DNA of 42,991 nucleotides from Saprospiraceae bacterium (GCA_020630735.1 JAHDIP010000008.1:1-42991); one strand, 5' to 3'; shown: positions 1 through 9,143, numbered from the stretch's first letter. The notes: generated by a model from the letters alone, not told the origin. Numbers and translations: made by a program.

Positions 1-12
1 CTGTGAGAGGGA

Positions 13-42
13 TAAAGTTAGAGAGAAATTTCTCTAACTTTA
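13..42. terminator. Hairpin downstream of serA, possible terminator
   Basis: A perfect 12-bp inverted repeat (TAAAGTTAGAGA at 13-24 and its complement at 31-42) encloses a 6-nt loop. It lies 28 nt past the serA stop codon on the minus strand. No T-tract follows it on that strand, so it may be a weak or processed 3' end rather than a classic intrinsic terminator. The inner AGAGAAATTTCTCT is itself palindromic, so two pairing registers exist. Confidence 0.5.
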
Positions 43-69
43 CCCTACTCGATTTCAAATTATTATAAT

Positions 70-1038
70 CTAGTTATTAGCAGCTACCGAAAAGTAATTG
101 ATAATTTTCTCTGCTAATTCTAGTCCAATATTTGTTTGAGCCTGACCAGTAGAAGCACCGATATGAGGCGTCAACGAAATTCTTGGATGTTCTAGTAACG
201 CTTTTCTAGGAGTCGGTTCATTTTCAAAAACATCTAATCCCGCAGCGGCAACTTTTCCATTTTCTAATGCTTGCAATAGAGCATCTTCATCAACTGTTCC
301 ACCACGAGCGGCATTGACTAGTATCACGCCATCTTTCATTTTTGAAAATTCAGCAGTACTTAATAGTGCTTTTCCTGTAAATGGAACATGAAGGCTGATG
401 TAATCGGCAGTTTGGAGCATTTCATCCATAGAAACGACATCTAAGCTTACTTCAATAGTAGGCGCATCTGGGTAGTAAAGATCTACACCAATCGTAGCTT
501 CTTTGATCATTAAATCAACAGGCATTACTTTCATGCCTAGGCCTAAGGCGATACGAGCAGTTTCTTGACCGATACGACCAAAGCCGATAATTCCTAAAGT
601 CTTTCCACGTAATTGGATACCTTTAGAGTATGATTTTTTCAATTGTTTAAATTCTGTATCTCCTTTAGAAGGCATATCTCTGTTGGCTAAATGTAAAAAA
701 CGAGAAAGACCAAATAAATGTGCAAATACTAATTCTGCAACAGACTCAGATGAAGCAGCAGGCGTATTAATTACTTGAATACCTTTGCTCTTCGCATAAT
801 CAACATCAATATTATCTAAACCTACACCACCACGAGCGATGATTTTTAAGTTTGGACATTGGTCAATTAATTCTTTGCGAACTTTGGTTGCACTACGAAC
901 ACAGATAACATCGTAGTTAGGTAATTCTTTTGGTAAATCTTCTTGAGAAACTTTTTCTGTACTTACTTGATAACCAGCTTCTTCTAATTGTTTTTTTCCA
1001 TCAGGATGGATTCCGTCGTTTACGAGGATCTTGATCAT
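70..1038 (-). CDS. serA: D-3-phosphoglycerate dehydrogenase (short form)
   Basis: Oxidises 3-phosphoglycerate to 3-phosphohydroxypyruvate with NAD+, the first step of cytosolic serine synthesis. The 322 residues fit the D-2-hydroxyacid dehydrogenase fold. The Rossmann GxGxxG motif is at 152-157 (GFGRIG). The catalytic triad is visible as R245 (NAARGG), E274 (NEP) and H292 (TPHIGAS). An [11 protein letters not shown] segment at 68-78 is typical of SerA. It is much shorter than the roughly 410-residue E. coli enzyme and lacks the C-terminal ACT domain, so serine feedback inhibition through ACT is not expected (inference). ATG start; the neighbours on the minus strand are unrelated membrane proteins over 140 nt upstream. 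Other 2-hydroxyacid dehydrogenase substrates cannot be fully excluded. Confidence 0.9.
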   Translation of the reverse strand: MIKILVNDGIHPDGKKQLEEAGYQVSTEKVSQEDLPKELPNYDVICVRSATKVRKELIDQCPNLKIIARGGVGLDNIDVDYAKSKGIQVINTPAASSESVAELVFAHLFGLSRFLHLANRDMPSKGDTEFKQLKKSYSKGIQLRGKTLGIIGFGRIGQETARIALGLGMKVMPVDLMIKEATIGVDLYYPDAPTIEVSLDVVSMDEMLQTADYISLHVPFTGKALLSTAEFSKMKDGVILVNAARGGTVDEDALLQALENGKVAAAGLDVFENEPTPRKALLEHPRISLTPHIGASTGQAQTNIGLELAEKIINYFSVAANN

Positions 1039-1150
1039 TAGGAATATTTTTATATGTTTTTGAAAAGAAAAGGCAAAGTAAGTACTTTTTGGGGAGGAAT
1101 GCCAGTTTAAAGCATTAAAAAAATTTAATATATTATGACCTAATGGTATT

Positions 1151-1170
1151 CGGTTTTAGGATTGTCATTA
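1151..1170 (+). repeat. Dispersed intergenic repeat, copy 1
   Basis: CGGTTTTAGGATTGTCATTA matches 18 of 20 bases (two transitions) of the sequence at 8880-8899. It lies in the gap between serA and the holin-like gene. Confidence 0.5.
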
Positions 1171-1179
1171 TCTGTATTT

Positions 1180-1557
1180 CTAAAACAATACTCGATATAA
1201 CAAACTATTACAGAGGGAAACGACTATAGCAAGACCTAAAGCCCACCAAAAACTTTGCACTCGAAAACCTTTCATAAATCGAGCAGCCAATAAAATAATG
1301 AGGGCATCTATTGCAAAACGAATAAGGTCTAAAGAAAAAACATTAAACATGTCTAAAAAAGAACCTATTGTTGCATTTAGAAAAGAAAGAATAACTGCAA
1401 GAATACCTGCTCTAGTAAAATCATCTAAATGAATTCCAGGCATATATCGAGCGGCTACAAATAACGAGACCGCAGAAAGTATCAAATGAACAATCATGCC
1501 TCCAGAAGAAGCCATTGCGATTGTATCCAAAAGCAAAAGAGTATTTAGTAATTCCAT
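1180..1557 (-). CDS. Four-helix membrane protein, phage holin family 4 superfamily
   Basis: A small integral membrane protein of 125 residues with about four hydrophobic segments (roughly 20-38, 50-68, 76-94 and 103-122). Two internally similar halves each carry a short 'PG(I/F)xxxxF' or 'KGFRVxxFWWAL' style turn, the hallmark of the PF04020 'mycobacterial 4TM holin' superfamily. Most bacterial members are chromosomal and of unknown role; nothing phage-like lies nearby, so lysis is not implied. The start is uncertain: methionines at residues 15 and 21 would give a more typical N-terminus beginning just before the first helix. It is followed upstream (1572-1871) by another small membrane protein, 14 nt away on the same strand, so the two are probably co-transcribed. 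Confidence 0.75.
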   Translation of the reverse strand: MELLNTLLLLDTIAMASSGGMIVHLILSAVSLFVAARYMPGIHLDDFTRAGILAVILSFLNATIGSFLDMFNVFSLDLIRFAIDALIILLAARFMKGFRVQSFWWALGLAIVVSLCNSLLYRVLF

Positions 1558-1571
1558 AATAGTAAAGCTGC

Positions 1572-1871
1572 TTAGTTCTCGGCTTTAAGGGCTTTCAATT
1601 CTTTTTTTAATTGGATGTTTTCTTCGTATAAATCATCATTCCGTTTTTGACAAGTAGATAATTCTTCGCTTAACCTGTCAGTTTTAGTGTCTGATTTAGG
1701 CGTATCGTCTTGTTTAACTTGTTCAGTTTGATCACTTTTTCCGAAAAGGCCTTTAAGCGTTTGAACACCATCTTCACCATTGATGTAAGATGCAGCAAAA
1801 AAAGCAAGTGGTGTTGCTATAAGGAGAAAGATAAAAAATCGAGCAAAGCCCGTCATTCTTGGTTTAGCCAT
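1572..1871 (-). CDS. Small single-pass membrane protein with C-terminal coiled coil
   Basis: I do not recognise a named family. The 99 residues show a basic N-terminus, one hydrophobic helix (about 10-28), a hydrophilic Asp/Lys/Thr-rich linker, and a C-terminal segment (about 65-99) rich in Glu, Lys and Leu with heptad-like spacing, suggesting a short coiled coil. The likely topology is N-in with the coiled coil outside the inner membrane, or a signal anchor. It precedes the holin-like gene in the same orientation with a 14-nt gap, suggesting a two-gene unit. The function is unknown. ATG start; the next gene upstream (2033) diverges. Confidence 0.6.
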   Translation of the reverse strand: MAKPRMTGFARFFIFLLIATPLAFFAASYINGEDGVQTLKGLFGKSDQTEQVKQDDTPKSDTKTDRLSEELSTCQKRNDDLYEENIQLKKELKALKAEN

Positions 1872-2005
1872 AATTGAAATTTTTTATACCATCAAATGTA
1901 ATACTCTAAATGCTTTTTTTCCTAAAAAAACGATTGATTAGTCCAAATATTAGACGAGTATCGGAAAAAGATATCATATAATATAATTCTTTATTATGAG
2001 TTCGT

Positions 2006-2013
2006 TACTTTTG
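2006..2013 (+). promoter_or_regulatory. Bacteroidota-type -7 promoter element (TACTTTTG) for the thiolase operon
   Basis: An exact match to the Bacteroidota primary sigma factor -7 consensus TAnnTTTG, 19 nt before the thiolase ATG. It implies a very short leader of about 13 nt. No clear -33 TTTG is seen. Confidence 0.55.
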
Positions 2014-2032
2014 TTGACAAAAATGTACAAAA

Positions 2033-3238
2033 ATGAATGAAGCATATATATTTGATGCCGTAAGAACGCCTAGAGGAAAAGGTAAAAGGGAAGGAGCTCT
2101 CTATCAAGTGAAACCTATCCATTTACTTGCAGCTACGCTTAATGCAATTAAAGAGCGAAATCAATTAAATACGAAAGAAATAGATGATGCTGTGATTGGT
2201 TGTGTTACACCTGTCAATGATCAAGGAGCAAATATTGCTAAAGCTGCATTATTGTATGCTGGGTGGGATGAAGGTGTAGGCGGTATGCAAATTAATCGTT
2301 TTTGTGCCTCAGGACTAGAAGCAGTGAATCTTGCAGCTATGAAAGTTCGCTCTGGTTGGGAAGATCTAGTGGTTGCTGGAGGAATCGAAAGTATGAGTCG
2401 AGTACCACTAGAAAGTGATGGCGGAGCCTTAATGTTTGATCCTGAAGTGCAAAATAAGGTTGGTTATATTCCTCAAGGAGTAGCAGCGGACCTCATCGCA
2501 ACGATAGAAGGATTTGATAGAAAACGAGTAGATGCTTATGCTTTACAATCTTATCAAAGAGCAAATTTTGCCTATGAAAATAACTACTTTGAAAAATCAA
2601 TAATTCCTATTCATGATAAAAATGGCTTAGTCTTATTGGATAAAGACGAAGAACTTCGACCAAATACCAATCTTGATAAACTGTCAAAATTAAATCCTGC
2701 TTTTGCTGAAATAGGAAGTTGGGGATATGATACGATGGCCTTGAATAAGTACCCTGTCGTAGAACGTATAGAACATGTACATACCGCTGGTAATTCCTCA
2801 GGGGTTGTCGATGGAGCTTCTTTAGTATTGGTTGGAAATAAAGAAAAAGGAGCAGCATTAGGACTAAAGCCTCGAGCTAGAATATTGTCCATAGGTGCCT
2901 TAAGTACAGAGCCTACCATTATGTTACAAGGTCCTGCGCCTGCTGCCCTAAAAGCACTTAAAAGAGTAGGCATGACTCCAAAAGATATTGAACTTTGGGA
3001 AATGAATGAAGCTTTTGCCGCTGCTGTTTTAAAGTTCCAACAAGATATGGATATCAGCGACGACATCTTAAATGTAAATGGCGGAGCGATTGCTATGGGG
3101 CACCCAATGGGTGCTACTGGGGCTATGTTACTTGGAACACTTTTAGATGAAATGGAACGCCGAGATTTGTCAGTAGGCTTAGTAACAATGTGTGTGGCAA
3201 GTGGTATGGGCGTAGCAACTATTTTAGAACGGATTTAA
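2033..3238 (+). CDS. fadA: Acetyl-CoA C-acyltransferase (thiolase)
   Basis: Cleaves 3-ketoacyl-CoA to acetyl-CoA and a shortened acyl-CoA, the last step of beta-oxidation in the cytosol. The 401 residues match the usual thiolase length. The acyl-accepting cysteine is C91 in NRFCASG; the catalytic histidine is H357 in GGAIAMGHPMGATG; the second active-site cysteine is C387 in TMCVASGMG. It is followed 12 nt later by the hydratase/dehydrogenase gene, so the pair forms a beta-oxidation operon in the order thiolase-first. The biosynthetic (condensing) direction cannot be excluded by sequence alone, but the partner gene argues for degradation. ATG start, preceded by a TAnnTTTG promoter element. 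Confidence 0.92.
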   Translation: MNEAYIFDAVRTPRGKGKREGALYQVKPIHLLAATLNAIKERNQLNTKEIDDAVIGCVTPVNDQGANIAKAALLYAGWDEGVGGMQINRFCASGLEAVNLAAMKVRSGWEDLVVAGGIESMSRVPLESDGGALMFDPEVQNKVGYIPQGVAADLIATIEGFDRKRVDAYALQSYQRANFAYENNYFEKSIIPIHDKNGLVLLDKDEELRPNTNLDKLSKLNPAFAEIGSWGYDTMALNKYPVVERIEHVHTAGNSSGVVDGASLVLVGNKEKGAALGLKPRARILSIGALSTEPTIMLQGPAPAALKALKRVGMTPKDIELWEMNEAFAAAVLKFQQDMDISDDILNVNGGAIAMGHPMGATGAMLLGTLLDEMERRDLSVGLVTMCVASGMGVATILERI

Positions 3239-3250
3239 GAATCACAGCAT

Positions 3251-5380
3251 ATGATAAACTATAAAAAAGATACCGATAAGATTGTCACCTTGACCTTAAA
3301 TATGGCTGGTCGAAATATCAATATTATCAATCACGAAATAGGTAAAGCATTTATTCCTGTCGTAAAACACTTGAAAGCAGAAAAAGCAAAAGGAGAGTTG
3401 AAAGGAGTAATCATTACTTCTGGTAAAAAGACCTTCTTAGCGGGTGGAGATCTCGACTATTTGATGAGTGCAAAAGATGCAGAAGAAATTTATAACTTTT
3501 CTCAAAAGCTCGAATCTTTTTTTAAGGATTTAGAAAGCCCAGGTGTTCCAGTAGTAGCGGCTATAAATGGTACTGCTTTAGGAACAGGATTCGAAATGGC
3601 TTTAGCTTGCCATCATCGTATTGTCATTGATGATCCAAAAATACGATTAGGTCATCCCGAAGTTACCTTAGGGTTGATGCCTGGTAGTGGAGGTGTTATT
3701 CGTTTATTATGGGGCTTGGGTTTAGAACAAGCTTATCATGTTCTGACAGATGGTCGACGTTATACACCTAATGAGGCTCTAAAAGTTGGAATCGTAGATG
3801 ACATAGCAAAGGATGAACACGAAATGCTCGAAAAAGCAAAGATATGGTTGATGAAAACGAATGAAGGCCGACGTCCTTGGCATAGTGAGGGCGGAACGAT
3901 TCCTCATGGTACAGCTAGAGATAAAAACATTGCTCAAATCATTCGTAAGATTGCAGCAGAATTGATGCATTATACCCACAATAATTATCCAGCAAAACAA
4001 GCTATCCTCAATACCTTAGTAGAAGGATCGAAAGTAGATTTTGATACAGCTACAAAAATTCAAAGTCGAAATTTTACCAATTTAGTTTTAGGGAAAGAAT
4101 TTCGAAATATGGCAAAAGCCTTCTGGTTTGATTTCAACGAAATAAAAAGTGGTGGAAATAGACCTAAAGGATACGGGAAATTTAGACCTAAAAAAATTGG
4201 TATTATTGGAGCAGGTACAATGGGGTCTGGTATCGCTTTAGTATCGGTAATGAGAGGACTAGAAGTGATCATAAAAGATATTTCGAAGCCAGTAGCAGAT
4301 AGAGGCAAAAGTTATGTAGAGAAAAAACTGAGAGAATATATAGATAGAGGTAGAGTGTCAGAAACGGAGAAAAAGATGATGCTGGATAAGATTACGACTA
4401 CAGAAAATTCAAAATCATTTGAAGATTGCGACCTTGTTATCGAAGCCGTTTTTGAAAACGAGTTAGTTAAATCAAAAGTAACTCAAGAGGCCGAAGAGCA
4501 TATGGATGAGTATTCACTTTTCGGAACCAATACCTTATCGATACCTGTATCTAAATTAGCTAAAGCATCTAATCGACCTGAAAATTATGTTGGCTTACAT
4601 TTCTTTCCTCCTGTAGATGAAGTTCCCTTAGTAGAAATTGTACAAGGTGAAAAAACATCAGATGAAACGATTGCTAGAGCCTTCGATTTTGTTAAACAAA
4701 TCCGAAAAATTCCGATTATAGTAAAAGACAACTGGGGATTTTATGCAGCTCGTGTGCAAAATACTTTTATCTTAGAAGGTATCACTTTACTGCAAGAAGG
4801 ATATACACCAGCATTGATTGACAATATTGGTATTCAAGCAGGTATGCCCAAAGGAGCTTTAGAACTGGCAGACGAATTATCTTTAGAAATTATCTTGAAG
4901 TACGAGCAGCAAGCTGCCGAGCATTATGGTGCCAAATATATTCAACATCCTGCTGTAAAAGTATTGGACAAAATGATCAATGAATATAAACGAACAGGTA
5001 AAAAAAGAAAGGCTGGTTTTTATTCTTATGACGAAAATGGCAATAAGCAGTTGTGGGAAGAACTAACCGAACATTTTCCAACGACTCAGTGTAATTACTC
5101 AAGAGAGGAAGTAATTGAACGAATGTTATTTGCTCAAGTCCTAGAAGCTGTTTGGTGTTACCAAGAAAAAATTATTCGTTCTGTAGCTGAAGGAAATTTA
5201 GGTAGTATACACGGTTGGGGTTTTCCGCCATACAAAGGTGGCGCCTTTCAGTACATCAATGATTATGGCGTCGATACTTTTATCGAAAAATGTCAGATGT
5301 ATGAAAAAGCACATGGTCAACGATTTTCTGTACCAAAAATATTATTGAAGAAAAAAGGAACAGGAGAGTTGATAGAGTAG
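3251..5380 (+). CDS. fadB: Bifunctional enoyl-CoA hydratase / 3-hydroxyacyl-CoA dehydrogenase
   Basis: Performs the two middle steps of fatty-acid beta-oxidation: hydration of trans-2-enoyl-CoA, then NAD+-dependent oxidation to 3-ketoacyl-CoA, handing the product to the thiolase encoded just upstream. The 709 residues split into an N-terminal crotonase domain (about 1-290), with the oxyanion-loop region AGGDLDYL at 64-71 and the two catalytic glutamates E115 (GTGFE) and E137 (GHPEVTLGLMPG). A C-terminal dehydrogenase domain (about 315-700) follows, with GAGTMG nucleotide-binding motif and the catalytic His in GLHFFPPVDEVPLVE. It resembles FadB/FadJ/FadN multifunctional enzymes; which paralogue name applies is uncertain. 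Its stop codon TAG overlaps a promoter-like element for the next gene. Confidence 0.92.
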   Translation: MINYKKDTDKIVTLTLNMAGRNINIINHEIGKAFIPVVKHLKAEKAKGELKGVIITSGKKTFLAGGDLDYLMSAKDAEEIYNFSQKLESFFKDLESPGVPVVAAINGTALGTGFEMALACHHRIVIDDPKIRLGHPEVTLGLMPGSGGVIRLLWGLGLEQAYHVLTDGRRYTPNEALKVGIVDDIAKDEHEMLEKAKIWLMKTNEGRRPWHSEGGTIPHGTARDKNIAQIIRKIAAELMHYTHNNYPAKQAILNTLVEGSKVDFDTATKIQSRNFTNLVLGKEFRNMAKAFWFDFNEIKSGGNRPKGYGKFRPKKIGIIGAGTMGSGIALVSVMRGLEVIIKDISKPVADRGKSYVEKKLREYIDRGRVSETEKKMMLDKITTTENSKSFEDCDLVIEAVFENELVKSKVTQEAEEHMDEYSLFGTNTLSIPVSKLAKASNRPENYVGLHFFPPVDEVPLVEIVQGEKTSDETIARAFDFVKQIRKIPIIVKDNWGFYAARVQNTFILEGITLLQEGYTPALIDNIGIQAGMPKGALELADELSLEIILKYEQQAAEHYGAKYIQHPAVKVLDKMINEYKRTGKKRKAGFYSYDENGNKQLWEELTEHFPTTQCNYSREEVIERMLFAQVLEAVWCYQEKIIRSVAEGNLGSIHGWGFPPYKGGAFQYINDYGVDTFIEKCQMYEKAHGQRFSVPKILLKKKGTGELIE

Positions 5381-5385
5381 TTTTG
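5378..5385 (+). promoter_or_regulatory. TAnnTTTG -7 element overlapping the upstream stop codon
   Basis: TAGTTTTG matches the Bacteroidota -7 consensus exactly, 26 nt before the phosphatase ATG. Its first three bases are the stop codon of the preceding gene. No convincing -33 element is seen. Confidence 0.4.
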
Positions 5386-5411
5386 CAACGACAATAAAAA
5401 TTAAAATCAAA

Positions 5412-7775
5412 ATGAAAAAACTAATCTTTCTCTCTATACTTTGTATATACTTAATTACAATTGTTGATGCTCAAACAATCAAAGTAGAACCCTATCTTCA
5501 AAATGCCTCTCCAAATTCTATTTTTATTATGTGGGAAACAGATAGCGGTGACGAAAGTATAGTAGAGTGGGGGTTAACAGAAAATTTAGGGAATACTACG
5601 ATAGGAACAGCTTTTCAGAGTTCTGGAAATTCAAGAATTCATGAAGTAAAACTAGAAGGACTCCAACGATTCACCAGATACTATTATCGAGTAAAAACCG
5701 AAAATAGTACTTCTGAAATCTATAAATTTAAAACACCTCCATTTGCAAGCGATGAAGAATCATTTCGCATCATTGCTATGAGTGATATGCAACGAGATTT
5801 TACCCAACCTGATAAATTTGAAGAAATTGTACAAGATGGAGTGATTGACTATATTCAAACAACAACTGATGGCGAACTATCGGACAATATCGGACTAGTA
5901 CTTATACCAGGTGATTTGGTGGATGTAGGTATTATTTATACCCAATGGGAAAATACTTTTTTTGATCCTGCTCATGGATTATTTAACGAAGTGCCACTTT
6001 ATCCTGTACCTGGAAATCATGAATTAAACACGGATTATTTTTATCAATATTTCAATCTACCTCAAAATGGGACAATAGGTTTTGAAGAACATTGGTGGCA
6101 CAAAGATTATGGTAATGTTCGAATTATAGGGTTAGATTCAAATAGTCCCTATGACTCACAAGAACAGTTAGATTGGTTTGAAGAAGTACTAAACTCAACT
6201 TGCGAAATGGATTCTATAGATTTTGTATTTGCCCAATTGCATCATCCGCATAAATCAGAATTATGGTTAGCTGGAGAATCCGATTTTACAGGAGAGGTGA
6301 TTACATTATTAGAAACATTTACGACAAGTTGTGGCAAACCAAGTATTCATTTTTTTGGACATACACATGGTTATTCTCGCGGACAATCACGTGATCACAA
6401 ACACCTTTGGGTAAATGTTGCAACGGCTGGTGGTTCTGTAGACAACTGGGGAGAATTTGCTCAGTTTGATTATGATGAGTTTTCTGTTTCACAAGACGAA
6501 TATGGTTTTGTTTCGGTGGAGGTAACGGCAGGTGATAATCCTGAATTTACACTCAAACGATTGAGTAGAGGAAATATAAATGACTTAAAAGATAATGAAC
6601 TAACAGATGAAGTAACCATCAAACTAAATGCTTCAGCGATTGATACACCTCAAGCTGTTTTTCCATTAGATGAAGAAGTGAAACCAGAATGCGTTGTGCT
6701 AAAAGGTACAGATTTTTTGCCAAATGATGTTGCAATGTTACATGGTCAAAGCCATTGGCAAATAGCTACCGATTGTTCTAGTTTTTCTACTCCGTTGATA
6801 GAGACTTGGAAGAACTTTGAAAACCACTACTACGAAGTCGATACCCAAGCTGGGGATGATTTGACTGATGAGCACATCATTGGGTTGGATGAAAATACTT
6901 CTTATTGTTGGCGAGTACGTTATCGAGATAGAGAAATGAATTGGAGTGAATGGTCTGCTCCTGCATCGTTCTATACAAGCGAATCTCAACTATCGTCTAA
7001 TTTGATCAACAATGCAGGAGCAGAAAATGAAATTGTCGGATGGACTGTTTTAGAGGGAGCATTAGAAGCATTGATGGATGGTGAATGTAATGGTATAAGT
7101 CCTTATGCTGGGGATTATTATTTTGGGATAGGTGGTATTTGTAATAATAATGCTTTCGGTAGAGCAGTGCAAAATATTGATGTTTCTACCTACGCCGATT
7201 CGATAGATACGGGAATCTATAAAGCAACCTTTGGAGGTTATCTATCTAATTATAGTGGAAGCGATATGCCGGCTATTCAATTAAATTTCTTAGATCAAAA
7301 TGAAGTTGTCTTAGGCAGCAGTGTAGAACTTTCTACCTTAAATAGTTCTTGGACACTATTTAGTGAAGCTGCTCTTATTCCTGCCCAAACTCGGATTATT
7401 CAAGTAGAAATAACAGGTACTAGAAATGCCGGTACCGATAATGATAGTTATATCGACGGATTATTTTTGAGACTAGGAAGCGAATCGATTGACTGCTCTG
7501 AATTTATTTCTTCTTCCAAAGAAATTGTTGATATCCCGACCCTGACGGTCAGCCCTAATCCATGGTCAACTAAAGCTACTATTTCTCTTCCTAATCATAG
7601 CAACGAAGTAGCGATAACCATTACAAATATATTAGGACAAACTGTTCGGTGCCCTACAACAATGACTGAAAATAACATACAATTAGATCGAGCACAATTA
7701 GAAGCAGGCACTTATTTTTTCCTTGTAAAGGCTGAGGGAAAGGTAATAGGAAATGGTCGTTTTGTCATTCAATAA
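5412..7775 (+). CDS. Secreted purple acid phosphatase-like metallophosphoesterase with type IX sorting domain
   Basis: A predicted extracellular or surface phosphoesterase with a two-metal centre. The order is: signal peptide (1-20, cut after VDA), N-terminal Ig/fibronectin-like purple acid phosphatase domain (about 22-108), then the calcineurin-like catalytic domain with D125 (SDMQ), GDLVD 167-171, GNHEL 201-205, HHPH 277-280 and GHTHG 316-320. Next come a fibronectin-like segment (about 415-525) with a Trp-rich CWRVRYRD motif, a carbohydrate-binding-like jelly-roll region (about 530-690), and a C-terminal type A sorting domain (about 710-787) with SPNPW, ILGQTV, LEAGTYFF and a final Gly-rich beta-strand. 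The C-terminus shows export through the PorP/GldKLMN type IX system encoded at 18601-24475. Substrate unknown; phosphate scavenging is a reasonable guess. Confidence 0.88.
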   Translation: MKKLIFLSILCIYLITIVDAQTIKVEPYLQNASPNSIFIMWETDSGDESIVEWGLTENLGNTTIGTAFQSSGNSRIHEVKLEGLQRFTRYYYRVKTENSTSEIYKFKTPPFASDEESFRIIAMSDMQRDFTQPDKFEEIVQDGVIDYIQTTTDGELSDNIGLVLIPGDLVDVGIIYTQWENTFFDPAHGLFNEVPLYPVPGNHELNTDYFYQYFNLPQNGTIGFEEHWWHKDYGNVRIIGLDSNSPYDSQEQLDWFEEVLNSTCEMDSIDFVFAQLHHPHKSELWLAGESDFTGEVITLLETFTTSCGKPSIHFFGHTHGYSRGQSRDHKHLWVNVATAGGSVDNWGEFAQFDYDEFSVSQDEYGFVSVEVTAGDNPEFTLKRLSRGNINDLKDNELTDEVTIKLNASAIDTPQAVFPLDEEVKPECVVLKGTDFLPNDVAMLHGQSHWQIATDCSSFSTPLIETWKNFENHYYEVDTQAGDDLTDEHIIGLDENTSYCWRVRYRDREMNWSEWSAPASFYTSESQLSSNLINNAGAENEIVGWTVLEGALEALMDGECNGISPYAGDYYFGIGGICNNNAFGRAVQNIDVSTYADSIDTGIYKATFGGYLSNYSGSDMPAIQLNFLDQNEVVLGSSVELSTLNSSWTLFSEAALIPAQTRIIQVEITGTRNAGTDNDSYIDGLFLRLGSESIDCSEFISSSKEIVDIPTLTVSPNPWSTKATISLPNHSNEVAITITNILGQTVRCPTTMTENNIQLDRAQLEAGTYFFLVKAEGKVIGNGRFVIQ

Positions 7776-7786
7776 ATAATTCAATC

Positions 7787-8317
7787 ATGGAAAAAGGATT
7801 AATAGAAAAAACAGGAAAACCTTTAGAACATTGGATTAAAGTTGTCAAAAAAACGAAGATCGAAAAACATAAAGCGATTATCGATTTTTTAAAAAGTGAA
7901 CATGGTTTTACTTATGGCTTCGCCAACTTTGTTTCGCTAAAAGCTCGTGCAGCTGATGCTGCTTCTTTTGACGCTGATGACTTATTAGGGATGCAGTATA
8001 AAGGCAAAGAAAATTTGCTTCCTATTTATGAAAAGTTGATCAAAGTGGTTAGCAAATTTGGGAAAGACATTACCATTACTCCTAAGAAAAGTGCCGTCAG
8101 TCTTATTCGTAAAAAACAATTTGCTTTAATCAAACCAGCTACAAAAACACGTATAGATTTAGGCCTAAAAATAAAAGATAAACCCACAACAGATCGCCTC
8201 GAAAATTCTGGACCTTTTGGTACCATGTGTACCCACCGAGTAAAGCTATCATCAGTCGATGAAGTCGATAAAGAATTGACAGATTGGTTAAAAGAAGCCT
8301 ATCAAAGAGCAGAATAA
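7787..8317 (+). CDS. DUF4287 and DUF5655 domain protein
   Basis: A soluble 176-residue protein with an N-terminal DUF4287-like helical segment (about 1-55, including the GKPLEHW and HGFTYGFAN motifs) and a C-terminal DUF5655-like domain (about 65-174, with KKSAVSLIRKKQFALIKP and a GPFGTMCTHRVKL stretch). These domains commonly occur together in Bacteroidota and actinobacteria, without an established function; the second is sometimes likened to predicted transport or nucleic-acid-associated proteins, but I cannot support a reaction. It starts 11 nt after the phosphatase stop and is probably transcribed with it. ATG start. Confidence 0.8.
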   Translation: MEKGLIEKTGKPLEHWIKVVKKTKIEKHKAIIDFLKSEHGFTYGFANFVSLKARAADAASFDADDLLGMQYKGKENLLPIYEKLIKVVSKFGKDITITPKKSAVSLIRKKQFALIKPATKTRIDLGLKIKDKPTTDRLENSGPFGTMCTHRVKLSSVDEVDKELTDWLKEAYQRAE

Positions 8318-8363
8318 ATATTATGCTCATTTTGATTTTTACTTTAATTTTAATTTAGTAGTG

Positions 8364-8834
8364 ATGGAAATAAGAAGAATTAGTTTTTCAGAAGCAAAGC
8401 TTGTAGTAAAGTTGTTTGATCAATATAGAGTGTTCTATAAGCAAACATCAAATCTAGCATTAGCATCAACTTTTATCAAAGAACGTTTGATGTATAATGA
8501 ATCGGTTATTTTTGTTGCATTTTCAGAAAAGAGACCCATTGCCTTTACACAATTATACCCTCGATTCTCATCCGTTTCAGCGCTAACCAATTGGCATATT
8601 GGTGATCTGTACGTTGACCCCACTTATCGAAAAAAAGGAATTGGAAAAATGCTATTAGAAGAAGCTTTTGATTTTGCAAAAAAAGATGGTGCCAATTACA
8701 TTTCCCTAAATACTGCCGATGATAATTTCAACGCCCAAAAACTATACAAAGATTTCGGCTTTATCCAACAAGCACACGCCCCTGGATTTTTGCATTATAA
8801 AATCAATTTTGAAAAGAACCGATTTATACACTAA
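8364..8834 (+). CDS. GNAT family N-acetyltransferase
   Basis: A 156-residue protein with the Gcn5-related acetyltransferase fold. It transfers an acetyl group from acetyl-CoA to an amine on an unknown substrate in the cytosol. Motif A is clear around residues 76-100: a beta-strand HIGDLYVDP followed by the pyrophosphate-binding loop RKKGIGKML. Motif B follows (ISLNTADDNFNAQKLYKDFGF), where an Asn and Tyr pair typical of the family sits near the acetyl-CoA thiol. I chose the ATG at 8364 rather than the GTG three bases upstream. It lies in the same orientation as the DUF4287 gene, 46 nt downstream. Confidence 0.88.
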   Translation: MEIRRISFSEAKLVVKLFDQYRVFYKQTSNLALASTFIKERLMYNESVIFVAFSEKRPIAFTQLYPRFSSVSALTNWHIGDLYVDPTYRKKGIGKMLLEEAFDFAKKDGANYISLNTADDNFNAQKLYKDFGFIQQAHAPGFLHYKINFEKNRFIH

Positions 8835-8879
8835 ATACGAAGATTTTCATTAAGAAACTATGTTATACCTATTCGGTTT

Positions 8880-8924
8880 CGGTTTTAGAATCGTCATTAG
8901 GAGTTATCGCTTGGCAATCCGAAA
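8880..8924 (+). repeat. Dispersed intergenic repeat, copy 2 (two conserved words)
   Basis: The first word, 8880-8899, differs from 1151-1170 by two transitions. The second, TTGGCAATCCGAAA at 8911-8924, is identical to 32657-32670. This copy therefore links two otherwise separate intergenic regions into one repeat family. Confidence 0.55.
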
Positions 8925-8970
8925 ACCACTTTGATTTATGTGAAAAAAGACTTTTACCTCTTATATACTA

Positions 8971-9003
8971 TTATTCATTAATCTGTTTAAGATTAATGAA
9001 TAA
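8971..9003. terminator. Perfect 14-bp hairpin between genes
   Basis: TTATTCATTAATCT at 8971-8984 pairs perfectly with 8990-9003 around a GTTTA loop. It is AT-rich and no run of T follows on either strand, so it could be a weak terminator for the acetyltransferase operon or a protein-binding dyad. Confidence 0.4.
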
Positions 9004-9135
9004 ACAAACTACTTTTAAGTGAAAAATTACTACTTGGCAAAATTATTGAATATTCTCTTTCATTAGAGACCAGTTAGTTATACCCCTATTTGTTTTATAG
9101 CTCCCCCTCTCTAAAAAATCTACCTTCCAAAGACG

Positions 9136-9143
9136 TATTTTTG
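9136..9143 (+). promoter_or_regulatory. TAnnTTTG -7 promoter element (TATTTTTG)
   Basis: An exact consensus match 22 nt before the ATG of the secreted protein at 9165. The -33 region is not obvious. Confidence 0.5.

Noticed and set aside
1180-1557. Holin-like gene as evidence of a prophage
   Set aside because: No endolysin, capsid, integrase or tail genes are near, and PF04020 members are usually ordinary chromosomal membrane proteins.
2611-3066. 151-codon minus-strand frame inside the thiolase gene
   Set aside because: Antisense to well-conserved thiolase coding sequence; the Ser/Pro-rich product is typical of a shadow frame.
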